NCBI GenBank assembly: GCA_001179505.1
Contig: CDMY01000436.1
Coordinates: 305,276-369,275, forward strand
From: Vitrella brassicaformis
Taxonomy: Eukaryota > Sar > Vitrellaceae
DNA length: 64,000 bases
Reading direction: 5' to 3'
Shown: piece after piece, positions 11,352 through 22,034 of the stretch
Numbering within the stretch: the stretch's first letter is position 1
Layout: the number at the start of each line of letters is the position of its first letter
Made by a program: the position numbers and the translations under genes
Notes under the pieces: model-generated
What the model saw: the letters and a program-made list of their open reading frames with translations, nothing else
Told to the model about the DNA's origin: nothing
Databases searched by the model: none

Positions 11352-12345
11352 GCTGACGCTCATCACGTTGTCGTCGTCGTGCAACGGCTCGCTGTGGTGA
11401 ACTGTGGCCAATCCGCACTCGTCCTGCAATGCAACCACACACACACCAAACCACACACCAAACCATCGATTCACATGACATGCGTGTGGGTGGGTTGTTG
11501 GAGGGGGGCTGTGCTGTGCTGTGCTGTGCTGTGCGTACATACATACATACATACATACCGCAACGGGCGCCTTGCGTCGCTCATCCTTGGCATCCCGCAA
11601 CCTACACACGTGCATCCATCCATCCATCCATCATACATATACATACATATATACAATACATATGCACCCATCCTTGTGCCCGCAGCGGTATGTATGTATG
11701 TATCACTGCACTGCTCACAGGCGGAACGCGCGACGCTCGAGTGCGCGCATCATTCCGTCGACGAGGAACTGGGGCCCAGCTGATTGAGCAAGACAAGAGA
11801 CACAACGCACGCAGAGCACAACGCCCGATGCATGCATGCAGAGAAAGTGTTGTGTTGGGTTGGATTACACACATCTTATCAATCATCTGCCCTTCCTTCG
11901 TGTACGTCTGTCGCTCTCACCACGCCAGTAGATGTACCGCCGCAGGTCGTCATGAGCTTCCACGTATATCCACGTCAGGTAGCTCACCTTGGCCTGCTCC
12001 TGTGGTGTCAGCTCGAGCCTCCTCTTCCCTCGCGACCTCTCCCTCATATCCCTCGTAACCCCTCGTTCGATGCCTGCAAGAAATGCACCACAGCACAGAC
12101 GGTGGCGGTGAGGGGTGGCGGTGGGTGCGTCTACAGGGCTCTCCTGGAAACATAAGCGACAAATATCAGATGACTTGAGCGGTGTGTTCCTGTATGTGCG
12201 TCCGTGGATGCCTCACTCACCACGTGGTAGATGACAGTGTCGGCATCGCTGAGCGTCTCATCAAACTCCTGTACACAGCCAACAGACACGTCGCATGACA
12301 TCCCTGCCTTACCAGATGGATTTCGTCTGCAGCAGGCGCCTCCTC
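11352..12345 (-). CDS. C-terminal module of a second kinase-like array member
   Basis: Minus-strand exons: about 12345-12311 (VPVESAEEAPAADEIHL), 12270-12222 (EFDETLSDADTVIYHV), about 12147-11928 (ESPVDAPT ... IERGVTRDMRERSRGKRRLE, LTPQEQAKVSYLTWIYVEAH, DDLRRYIYW), 11781-11721 (GPQFLVDGMMRALERRAFR), about 11606-11563 (LLRDAKDERRKAPVA) and about 11427-11352, ending DDDNVMSVS before TAG. Splice phases match through the last four exons. The middle exons are clear paralogues of 16236-16090 and 15998-15938 in the next locus, with identical intron phases. No catalytic kinase motif lies in this piece; upstream sequence holds only the rearranged fragments at 12585-13412. It may be a truncated gene or the 3' end of a pseudogene. 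Confidence 0.45.
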
Positions 12346-12584
12346 GGCCGACTCAACGGGAACATTTCCAGCGCCCAAACACGTGCAAGTCTTTCCACAA
12401 ACACAGCAGTAGCACAGCATGTTTGTCGTGTACCATATGTCTGCTTGCGTACCCGCCGTGTGTGTGTCAGGTCGACACCCCTAAACACGAACACCTGGGT
12501 GCCACTGATCAGTGCAGAGTGTCTGAATTACATCCCCACACCAAGGGACGAATGCCTTTGGAATGCAGTGTGTTGTGTTGTGAT

Positions 12585-13128
12585 GTGATGTGTTGTGTTG
12601 TGTTCGTGTGGTGTGTACCCATATCTAGGACAGGGCGTGTTGGCTCTCGGCAGTATCTTGAACCACTCGTTCGAAGATACATCGTCTTCGTAGAGATCCG
12701 CCAATGTCTCGGGACCCTTGCAGCCACCGTACACATACCTGCAGACGCGACACATAACAGTTCATTCCATTTTCTCCCCCACTCGTACGTCTACCGTATC
12801 TCACCAGGTCCGCGGAGGAAGCGTCGGAATGCAAGATACAAAGCTCAATGATATAAAATGTAGGCACCGATTGCCTGGAGACACACGGAGACACAGAGTG
12901 GCCCAGTCTCATCTCGTTCATCTTTATGTCGCTACAGGCTCTTCTGCGGGCATCTCGCCCTCCTGTGGCTCGCCCGGGAGCTGCTGGTCTGGCGGGTCTG
13001 TGTCGGTGGCGGTGCCGGCGAGCTCTATCATCCCGTATCCCCTCCTTCTACATTCCTCGATCATCCTTTCGACGTCTTCTATCGTGCCCAGGTCCTCTTC
13101 ATCTCCCACTATGGCCACTCGTGAGCTG
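12585..13128 (-). repeat. Segmental duplication block A, copy 1
   Basis: Nearly identical, with no indels seen, to 15184-15727 at a constant offset of 2599 bases. It carries one coding exon (VAIVGDEEDLGTIEDVERMI ... GEMPAEEP), an intron containing the dispersed hairpin repeat, and a second exon (YVYGGCKGPETLADLYEDD ... WFKILPRANTPC). In this copy the donor GT after the second exon has become AT (CCTAGATATG against CCTAGGTATG in copy 2), so it is probably non-functional. One edge lies in a TGTTG-rich simple repeat. Confidence 0.85.
12780..12905 (+). repeat. Dispersed hairpin repeat, copy 3
   Basis: About 125 bases including GATATAAAATGTAGGC. The core AGGCA-CCGAT-TGCCT at 12862-12876 is a perfect 5-base stem with a 5-base loop. 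It lies inside the intron of duplication block A. Confidence 0.75.
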
Positions 13129-13141
13129 TTGTCTGGTGTTG

Positions 13142-13412
13142 TCGTATGCCGCCCACAGCACCTCGGGCGCACAGTAGGACCACGTCCCCTGAATGTGTCA
13201 AAGAGGGGAGGGGTGATGAGAGAAGACACATACAGATGGATGGATGGATGGATGATGGTCGTACTGACCTGCAAGTCGTTCGCTCGCACGGTGTGCTCTC
13301 GCCCATTGGCCTGGACCTTATACCGCTTTAAGTGGCCGAAGTCGCAGAGCTGACCCAAAGGAACGCCACACGCACACCACATCACCACATCAACACACAT
13401 CGACAGAACCCA
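13142..13412 (-). pseudogene. Kinase fragment, segmental duplication block B, copy 1
   Basis: Nearly identical to 14533-14803 at a constant offset of 1391 bases. On the minus strand it holds a DFG exon (LCDFGHLKRYKVQANGRE) and an activation-loop exon (GTWSYCAPEVLWAA). The sequence after APEVLWAA differs from the intact copy, and the frame runs into a stop where block A begins at 13128. No catalytic-loop exon precedes it. This looks like a duplicated kinase core fused to block A by rearrangement. Confidence 0.65.
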
Positions 13413-13519
13413 CTCGTACGTCCACCGTATCTTACCAGGTACGTTAAGGAAGCGTCGGAATGCAAGATGCAAAGCTCAATGGTATAAAATGTAGGCACCG
13501 ATTGCCTGGAGACACATCA
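13411..13519 (+). repeat. Dispersed hairpin repeat, copy 4
   Basis: Starts CACTCGTACGTCCACCG and contains GGTATAAAATGTAGGC and ACCGATTGCCTGGAGACACA. It is closely similar to copies 3 and 5 but lies next to block B, outside block A. Confidence 0.75.
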
Positions 13520-13567
13520 AGAAACAAGACAGATGGAATGTGTGTGTGTACGTCCCCCTCACTCACT

Positions 13568-16236
13568 AGCTGTGCCTCTAGTGCATTCCTCATCTTCGCC
13601 GCCGCCCGCCTCTCTTGCCGCCGTGTCGCCCTCTCCTCCCGCTCCCTCTCGGCCCGCTCTCGCTGCTCCGCCTTCCATTCGATAGCCTCCTGCAGTCGGC
13701 GGTCCCTCCTCCTCGCCTTCCTGCGCTGCCTCTTCTCCCTCTCCTTCTCCCTCTTGGCAGCCGCTGGCTGGCGTGGCGGGTGTGCGATGTGGATGGCGGT
13801 GGCGGTGCGTGCGAATGGACGGCTCTCCTGCACACATATATAAACAACAGAGGTCAGGTGACTTTGGCGGTGTGCTTCTGTGTCCGTTTGTGGATGCCTC
13901 ACTCACCATGTGGTGGATGACAGTGTCGGTATCGCTGAGCGTGTCAGCAGCCGACTCAAACACCTGCACACAGCCAACAGACACTTTAAATGACATCCCT
14001 GCCGATATGTGTGTGCTGGGCGTTTCTCTCCCTCACCAGGTGCCAAGAGACACACGGAGACCTGGAAGATTCCGGCCATCCAAGAATCCCTGGCGATGAC
14101 CTCGAATGTCGCTCGAAAGGAGGGCTGCTTATGGAGCACCTTGTCGAGGAGCTCGTAGATGTCGTCCTTCTCGTCGCTGGAGAGGTGGGTGGCCCGCTGG
14201 TCGGCGTAATCCTCGTAACTGCCCTGTGCAATGGTCTGCAAACAAGCAGCACACAAGTGGCCTGCAATTATTGTGTTCCCGAATCTCCCTCTTTGCGTGT
14301 CGTTTAAATTCGGTGCGCCCACTTACGTAATGCTTGCCTTCCAGTTCCCCGAATGGGAAGGTGCCGAAGAGCATGACGAATAGGGTGGCGCCGAGGGAGA
14401 ATATGTCGCTCGGGGGGAGCTCGTAAGAGATGTAATTCTCCTGGCCAGCCAAGCGACACACACGCGATATAACATGCCCTCTGGGTGTTCGGTGTTTGTT
14501 GGTTTACAGGCGCGGTGATGGAGTTGCTGTTTTCGTGCGCCGCCCACAGCACCTCGGGCGCACAATAGGACCACGTCCCCTGAATGTGTCAAAGAGGAAA
14601 GGGGTGATGAGAGAAGACACATACAGATGGATGGATGGATGGATGATGGTCGTACTGACCTGCAAGTCGTTCGCTCGCACGGTGTGCTCTCGCCCATTGG
14701 CCTGGACCTTATACCGCTTTAAGTGGCCGAAGTCGCAGAGCTGACCCAAAGGAACGCCACACGCACACCACATCACCACATCAACACACATCGACAGAAC
14801 CCATGCCCCCTGTGCTGTGCTGTGCTGTGTGTGTGTGTGGTGGGTGAGCAGCCATCTTACCTTCAGTGTCAGCTGGTGGGGGCTGCTGGCCGCTGCGCTG
14901 GGGAGGCTGGAGGAGGATGACGCCGACGGGCTGGCCTGGGGGGTCTTCTGCCGCTGCTGCTCACCCGCAGTGGCGCTGTCTGACGCCTCGCGAAACAGCA
15001 GGCAGTTCTCGGGCTTGATGTCTGACAGACAGAGACACACATACATATCGATGGATGGATGGATGGATGGATGAGGGAAGAGGGGTGAGGGGTGAAGGTA
15101 CTTACCTCTGTGTGCCACGCCGTGAATGCATTGTGTTGTGTTCTGTCTTACCTCTGTGTGCCACGCCGTGAATGCATTGTGTTGTGTTCTGTTGTGTTGT
15201 GTTCGTGTGGTGTGTACCCATACCTAGGACAGGGCGTGTTGGCTCTTGGCAGTATCTTGAACCACTCGTTCGAAGATACATCGTCTTCGTAGAGATCCGC
15301 TAATGTCTCGGGACCCTTGCAGCCACCGTACACATACCTGCAGACGCGACACATAACACTTCATTCCATTTTCTCCCCCACTCGTACGTCTACCGTATCT
15401 CACCAGGTCCGCGGAGGAAGCGTCGGAATGCAAGATACAAAGCTCAATGATATAAAATGTAGGCACCGATTGCCTGGAGACACACGGAGACACAGAGTGG
15501 CCCAGTCTCATCTCGTTCATCTTTATGTCGCTACAGGCTCTTCTGCGGGCATCTCGCCCTCCTGTGGCTCGCCCGGGAGCTGCTGGTCTGGCGGGTCTGT
15601 GTCGGTGGCGGTGCCGGCGAGCTCTATCATCCCGTATCCCCTCCTCCTACATTCCTCGATCATCCTTTCGACGTCTTCTATCGTGCCCAGGTCGTCGTCG
15701 TCCCCTACTATGGCGACTCGTGAGCTGTCGTCCGGCGGAAGGGGAGCGGGTCGTCATCACCCACTTTTTTCACTGCAGTTTCAGGGAGCACCCAGGTGCC
15801 GACGTCGTCTCCTGTGTGGTGGGGCGGCGCAGCGGACCTGTGGCCTTCAGACTGCATGCATATACACAGCGTACAGGGCAACATACCACACACACATACG
15901 CATCCATCGATGTCTGCGTGGCGGTATCTCTGCTCACAGGCGGAATGCTTGTCGCTGCCGGGCTCGCATCATAGAGTACATGAACACGCGCACGCCAACT
16001 GATCGCGCGAAAGAAATGGACAGCACACGGCATCGTGCTTAGTTCGCACTCGCCTGGCACCACTCGTGCGCATGCATGTTGCTTCTCACCCGGTCCATAC
16101 ACACATCGGCGGAGGGAGGCCTCGAACTCTACATGAATGTGGGTGATGTACTTGGCTTGCGCCAGCTGCAGAGGGGTCAGTGGCTTGTTCTTCTTCGATT
16201 TCCTCTTCAGGTCCGCCACAACATTCCTCTCAACTT
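13568..16236 (-). CDS. Protein kinase-like gene with basic coiled-coil tail (rearranged N-lobe)
   Basis: Serine/threonine-type kinase core read on the minus strand. The catalytic loop CIHGVAHRDIKPENCLLF spans the exon near 15137-15101 and the exon 15021-14862. A serine-rich insert follows, then CDFGHLKRYK (about 14740-14665), WSYCAPEVLWAAHENSNSI (14582-14511), DIFSLGATLFVMLFGTFPFG (14443-14335) and the C-lobe LLDKVLHKQPSFRATFEVIA (14237-14022). All these exons join in phase. The tail is VFESAADTLSDTDTVIHHM (about 13968-13911), then a Lys/Arg/Glu-rich coiled coil (13829-13568). Upstream exons 16236-16090, 15998-15938 and about 15862-15795 join in phase to block A (15727-15537), but no phase-compatible join from its second exon to the catalytic-loop exon was found, and the ATP-lysine region is missing. 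The kinase core looks intact; the whole gene may not be. Confidence 0.55.
14533..14803 (-). repeat. Segmental duplication block B, copy 2 (intact kinase context)
   Basis: Carries the DFG and APE exons of the kinase-like gene. Copy 1 is at 13142-13412. Identity extends through the intron, including its (GGAT)n tract, so the duplication is recent. Confidence 0.85.
15101..15192 (-). repeat. 46-base tandem duplication of the catalytic-loop exon end
   Basis: Two adjacent copies, 15101-15146 and 15147-15192. Each encodes on the minus strand the end of an exon reading QCIHGVAHR plus its GTAAG donor. The period of 46 is not a multiple of three, so reading through both copies shifts the frame; splicing can use only one. 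Confidence 0.8.
15184..15727 (-). repeat. Segmental duplication block A, copy 2
   Basis: Partner of 12585-13128. Within the exon YVYGGCKGPETLADLYEDD ... ILPR, the two base differences noted between copies (TTA/TTG and CCA/CCG codons) are both silent in this frame, which supports past selection on the protein. The donor GT after CCTAG is intact here. Confidence 0.85.
15379..15504 (+). repeat. Dispersed hairpin repeat, copy 5
   Basis: Same as copy 3, carried along inside duplication block A. Confidence 0.75.
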
Positions 16237-16304
16237 CTGCAAGAGGCACAACACATTCTCAACATGGTTCAGTTGATGCGGCGCGCGTCATGTCAGAATG
16301 TTAG

Positions 16305-16547
16305 CTGGTAGTGCTGTGTATACTTTTCGTCAAGCGCCTCGTGCGTTCCATCTCGCTCAGCATTCCTGGGCGGTCCATCTCGCTCGTCTGGGAGGTTTCT
16401 TTTGTGTCCATCATATCCGACGAAGATGTATGCAGTGGTGCCGTGCAGCACCATGCTGTGGTCAGTGCGGGGGCGGCGCTCATCGGCAGCGGGCGATCTC
16501 GGCAGCGGGCGATGTCGAACACGTGCACGTCGTTGAAGGCTAGCACG
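16305..16547 (-). pseudogene. Kelch-like fragment with apparent frameshift
   Basis: One minus-strand frame reads LAFNDVHVFDIAR, like the end of a kelch blade. A different frame just downstream reads DHSMVLHGTTAYIFVGYDGH, like the start of the next blade. A 15-base direct repeat (16483-16497 and 16499-16513) lies between them. A shift in or near this repeat and the following C-rich run would explain the break. It is assigned to the 5' side of the kinase-like array by position only. Confidence 0.4.
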
Positions 16548-16957
16548 TGCTGTGGATTAAGTGTTGAGGGAGGAGGACGTCGTATGTTTCCAAACGAAGT
16601 TTAAACTACATGTAATTGGCCGTCTCGAAAATTGGCCGTCTCGAATGATAATTCTCGCCGCGCGATTTCTCGCCGGACTTCCTCAGCTTTTGTGTCCCTG
16701 TCCGTAGAGACAGCGAGAACACGTGAAGCACTAGGCCAGAGTCGCATCGCATGAAGGCAGAATACATGTGAGTGGCACTCGGTGACCGTGCCACTGAGTG
16801 CATGCCTTTCTCTCCGGCTGCGCGGGAACACCGCAAGTCAGATTCTGTACAAACGGGTCACATGCACACACTCAGCTAGAAGGCAGGCGCCATCCATCCA
16901 TCCATCCATCCATCCATCCACCCATGTATCCATCAGTCAAATGTATGCATGCATCGA
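16548..16957. other. Intergenic with short tandem repeats
   Basis: No gene seen. It contains a perfect 16-base tandem duplication (AATTGGCCGTCTCGAA at 16614-16629 and 16630-16645) and a (CATC)n tract near 16890-16920. Confidence 0.6.
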
Positions 16958-19900
16958 TCATGCCTTGACCAGTGACTTGTAGCAGATGAGAATGAACAGG
17001 ATGATGAACACCGAGTTGACGCAGAACCGGAGGTGGCTGGTCCCCATCTCCACACGCGGCAGCCCCAGCAGCTTGGCCATACGCTCGGATGAGTCTACTT
17101 GCAGGAATGTCAGCATCGCATTCCAATTGAACGAAAAAACTGCACCACCCACACACACAAACCATTCACCACACGTCTGTATATGAGGCCATCCTTGCAC
17201 TCCTGTGTGTGTGGTCACCACATAGGGCTGCGATGCCCAGGAGTTCCATCCATGGGAATGCGAGTGAGTCGCCGCGGCGGGCCGACGCGTCCCCCTGGTG
17301 CACAAGAGTGAAGTAGTTGGTCGCCTCGTTGAACACACGGGCGTTGCGCTCTGCGCTCCGCAGCGAACCCACCAACCGCGCCTGCATGAAAGCCATGCCA
17401 CCTGGTGATTGGGTGCCCGACCGTTCGATCGTCGTTACCTTTATTTCGAGGTATCTGGCTGGCCTCTCCCTCTTCAGTCGCGCAAAGTCGCCATATATGT
17501 CCAGATCAGCCAGGGCCCGCTCAGCGTCCTGCAACAACACGAGATATGAGCACGATGGGAGTCTGCCCACGGATCGCTGCGTGGTGGCTGACCTCTTCCA
17601 GCGACGCAGAGAGGTTGCGGTGGGTAGCTGTTGCAGGCGGTGTTGGTGTTGACGAAGGCCCACCAGTCACCTCGTCGCTCTGCGCCACATGAGACCTGAC
17701 AAGTAAGACAGGCACAGGCAAGAAACAATCCAGAAATGTTTTGATGATCGCTGGCGGGCCCTGACCTGGTTGATGGCTGTCTGTGTCTGATCTGACTGTC
17801 GCCGTCCGTCCTCTTGTCATGGGTGAGAGAGGGCATCACGGTCTCTGTCGCAGCTGTGCCAGGCTCGCCGGCCTCTTTCTTGGCATTCTTGTCGTTGGTC
17901 TTGGCGTCGATGGCCTCGAGGCCTGTGGGGATAGAGAGCCGCTTGTGCAGCACCTGCATTGAGTGAACACCGAAGGGATGTATATGAGAGGACACTCGCT
18001 GCCTTGGCCACCGACGGGGTATAGGCTGCGATGCCCGCACGCAATGGCCACCTCTGCAAGATAGCTACAGCCTGGCAGAAGAGGAAAGGTGAGTCCTGAC
18101 GACCAGCTGTCAGTGCTCCTCTATCTGCGTCACCTGTCACGTTGTCTGCGAGCAGCAGCACGTCGATCCAGTTGGTGCTGCTCACACGACCCACCAGCAG
18201 GTGCTGCACATACCAGACCAGCCTCTCGTCACCCAGCCTGATAAGACAGGACAGCGAGAAACACATGGGTGAATGAGTGGGTTTGTCACCTGCAGGCCAG
18301 GATGATCAGCTGCCGCAATGTGGAGGTCGGTAGACGCCGATCGTACGCTACGTCAGCCTGATCAAACACAACACGGAAACTCACGCGACAGTTGACATGC
18401 CCGATTTCTTCTTCTCACCTCCAGTGTTTGCAGATAGGCAAAGCGCACCACCCGAAGCACGTTCTCCCTGCTCATGTCCGCCACACTGACCACATACCGC
18501 ACGTGCACGCCTCTATCCCTGGCGGTCTTGACCAGCCCCACCACTCGCCCATCTGCCGCACCATGCCCCTCCCCCTCCCGCCCTCCCTGCCCATGGCGGT
18601 TGACGCTCGTCACCGGATAGTAACTGGAGGTGCTCGTCTCATAGGTCGTCACTCTGACACCCCCTTCACGCTTCTTCCCCAGTTTTTCCTTGGCATATGC
18701 CTCCTCTTTGCTCCAGTGGGTATCGACGAGGCCAATCGGGAGCAGCATGGGATAGGCGGACGCGAGTAGAAATGAGTGGGCCATCACGGCGGCGGAGGTG
18801 GCGTCAGCATCGGGCTTGTGGTGGCACAGGAGAAGAGTGTCGACGTCGTGGTGGAAGCCCTTGGAGGTCATGTAGGCTGCGAAGCGGCTCGTGGGATCGA
18901 AGGGAGGGGGAGGGATGGGCAGGGGAGGTGATGGGGCGTCCGGCTGGTCACTCAGCAAAAGCGCCGTTCGCTCAGTGAAGGCGTACAGTGACGCGAGGAG
19001 GGCTGGAACGGTCGACGGCGGGACATCAACCAGCGGTTGCGCCTCCGCCGCTAGGGCCTTGAGCCGGTGCAGCTTGAGCCGGGCAGCCACTCGACACAGG
19101 CCGTCCACGTCCATGTCCCCCAGCCCATCCCTCGGCAGCCTATCGGTATAGAGGAAGAAGACTAGTGCGTGGAGGGACTGTGGCGACAGCTCTCTCAGCA
19201 ACGATGCCGCTTGGCTATCGCTTGGCTTCTGCTGCGTCGCTGCGGCTGTCTTTGCTGCCTTTGCCCGCTCTCGATATATCTCATTGGCCAGTTCGATCAG
19301 CTCCTGGCCCTCCGTGCCCCCACTTTCGTCCTCATTTGCAGATGGCTCCTCAGCAATGCTGTCAAGACCGCCTGGCTTGCTGGCACGCGACTGAAGAGGC
19401 TGGCTGGCTGACGAGGGGCTCGGGTGAGTGGGGTGTGGGTCTGCCCGGCGGGTGAAGGCCTCGACTATAGCGGGACATCGCACTTGCAGAAAGGCTGACG
19501 TGGACAGATAAGGAACAGCGAGATGGTCTAGTCTGGTCTGGTCTGTGTGTGTATTTCGTTTGTCGGTGTACCTGAGTGCGCATAGACTCTGCAGCCGTCG
19601 GGCAGCTCATAGAAGACGTCACCAGTCCGATCAGCACCTGATAGAGGACCAGCAGCAGTGGCACCTCAGGGACGACATGGCCTGTCGTGGCTTGCTTACT
19701 TTCGAGCGTTTTCTCCAGCAGTGTGGTAACTTTGCCGCCCGCAAAGCTGTGCCAGCCGCCAGCCGCCACACTCTCAAAACCCAACAGAGGAAGATGCACC
19801 TGCCAACACATGCCCAACGCATACACGCACTTGCTGACGGCCTCTTGTGAGCTTTCTCACCAATCTGGGCATCCAGTGATGGCACGGCTCGTCGCGTCCC

Positions 19901-21787
19901 TCATGCCATCCCTGTTCTTCCTCTAGGCGATCACTGGTAGCCGGCGGTGGACGTGCGGCCGTGTGTGAGGGGCTTCCCCACGCAAACAGCATTCCTGAAG
20001 GACAGGAACCGAATACACATAATGCGCAGCGGGCGGTGGTGTGGCGGTGTGGTCTGATGGCTTGTCTGAACGGCTTGCTTGCCTTGTGCAGTGAGTGCGA
20101 TGGAGTGAGTGAAGGCGCCACTGATCGAGCGCACCTCGCAGTCCCGCAGACACAGCACCTGCTTGGGCGTGACCCACGGAAACGAACACGGCGAAATGCG
20201 AAAATGGGCCGCAAAGCCTACCTGCAAACAGCACACGTCTGTGAACACGTCATAGCCAGGTCGTTCCTCTATCACCAGCTCATTGGCTTCTGCGAGTGTC
20301 CCATGTCCCAGGGTGGGTCCGCCGCATGCGCCCCATGTGAAAAGTCGGCCCTGGCTGTCGACGGCCATCGAGTGGGACTCGCCGCACGACACGAGGCGGA
20401 ACCGGCTGCCCTCCTGGGTGGCACTCCACGGGTCGCGGACGCGCCTCGGCTCGAAACTATCCTGACAGCATACATCAATCGCCCATCGTGGTCAAAGGTA
20501 AAGATGCTGTGGCGCGTTTGTGTGTGTACATACCACTAGGTCGCCGATGCCCAGCTGGCCACGCGCATTCTCGCCCCTGCAGGGCACGGACAGAAGAAAG
20601 AGTCGTCGCCTGCCGTGTGGGAATACGTGTGTACCATGAGTATAGGGCCCCCTGTGAAGATATGGCAAGGCAGTGTGCAGCACCGGCAGACACACTCGAC
20701 ACAACCACACCCTTCAGCCCTGCACAAACACGCAAATACCGACCGCTCCACATCATCGACCCATTGGATCATGCTCTCCTACCATACCTTCCACAGGTGC
20801 GGGGTACAGCTGGTTCGGGCCAGCCACACGATACCCAAGACGACCTGCAACACACACAGACACATGGTATGGTAAGCATGTGCGTGGATGCACTCCTGCA
20901 GCCCCTCACCGCTGGCAGCCATCCCCCACGTGTAGACGCGTCCCCCCTCCGTCAGAGCCACGGAGAACCCAGACCTGTCAACAAACAGACAAGTGGAATC
21001 ACAGGTCACATCGACACTTAGAGGCCATACCCGGCTGCGATTTGCGCGACGCGCGTGTGTCGCAGGTCATCAATGGGCGACGGATGGCTGACGTGGTCCT
21101 TCTCCACACCCAGGCCTGTCGCTGGTCCAAACCCCCAGGCCCACACACGGCCACACCGACTCAACGCCAAGGTGTGGGCACCTGACACACACACATTATG
21201 CACAGAAGAAAGCATACAATCGACGGATGCATCACAGTAAGCCAGGCAGTGCGTCCTATCATCCATCCATCCATCCATCTCACTCACCGAGCATCCCCCC
21301 TCCCGCGGCGACCGACATTATGGCTGTCTTAGGCGGGAAGGCCACTGGCGGGGGCGTGAAACAGCCACGGGACAGGGGAGATGGCTTGGCCACCGACTCA
21401 TCTTTCTTGTCAGTATCCGTGCTGGCTAAGGGGCCTGCCGTGCCTGCAAGGCAAGGAAAGAGCGAATGGATGATGGATGAGCGGCTGCAGCCGCGCTCAC
21501 CCAGGCAGCCGGTGACTTGTGAGCCGCACAGCAAAAGGCCCCCTTGCCGCGTCACCAAACAACTATGGTACCAGCCGCAACACGCAGATATCACCTCGCT
21601 GGAAGAGAACAACGAGATGAATCGACAGGGTATATCATTGAATGTTGAATGCCGCTGTGTGTGCATTAGTCGTCCTTTCTTGCCTGCCATTGAGAGGGCC
21701 GAGTCGTGTGGGGAAGTCGATGTCATCTGAGTGGCCATGACCCAGCCTGCCATAGCTGCCGCTGCCCCAGCTGTACAGATGTGTCAT
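16958..21787 (-). CDS. RCC1-repeat, tandem BTB protein with C-terminal membrane anchor
   Basis: Multi-exon minus-strand gene. Start ATG 21787 gives MTHLYSWGSGSYGRLGHGHS, a first RCC1 blade. Further RCC1 motifs follow: CGWYHSCLVTRQGGLLLCG, GAHTLALSRCGRVWAWGFGP, SGFSVALTEGGRVYTWGMA, GAAHCLAISSQGALYSW, CGESHSMAVDSQGRLFTWGA, GAFTHSIALTAQG and GMLFAWGSPS. A BTB domain begins near 19625 (DVFYELPDGCRVYAHS, then FLQVRCPAIVEAFTRR) and includes ALVFFLYTDRLP; a second BTB-like unit is at DVDTLLLCHHK ... VMAHSFLLASAYPMLL, with ERLVWYVQHLL beyond. The C-terminus has a hydrophobic helix (SVFIILFILICY) before KSLVKA and the stop. BTB domains often recruit Cul3 ligases and RCC1 propellers bind partners; the tail suggests anchoring in an internal membrane. 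The region 16958-17700 could be a separate gene, but splice phases and spacing fit one. Confidence 0.75.
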
Positions 21788-22034
21788 CGGGGCGCTGCTG
21801 GCGACTGAGATGATGGGTCAGATCTCCCCATAACGATGCCAAAGAGCTTGCATCGCACTATCCCCTGCTTCCGATGAATTGATCTCAACGTAGCATTGCA
21901 TCGTTGGCCATCGCAAGATCCTGTGAGTCTACTTTCAGGCCTCGTTTTCGGCAGTACTCCAAGAGCCTCCGATCGCGAGCTCGCATGAGTGGAAAACTCC
22001 CTTCCCCTTGGCTGTTCCTGTCGTTGGAAGCATC
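21788..22034. promoter_or_regulatory. Divergent intergenic region (RCC1-BTB and PRKRIP1)
   Basis: About 250 bases separate the two divergent start codons, so it probably holds both promoters. No specific motif is claimed. Confidence 0.4.

Noticed and set aside
10588-11556. Long open minus-strand frame of 322 codons
   Set aside because: It runs through evident introns with CAGA and CA repeats; only parts are exons, in mixed frames.
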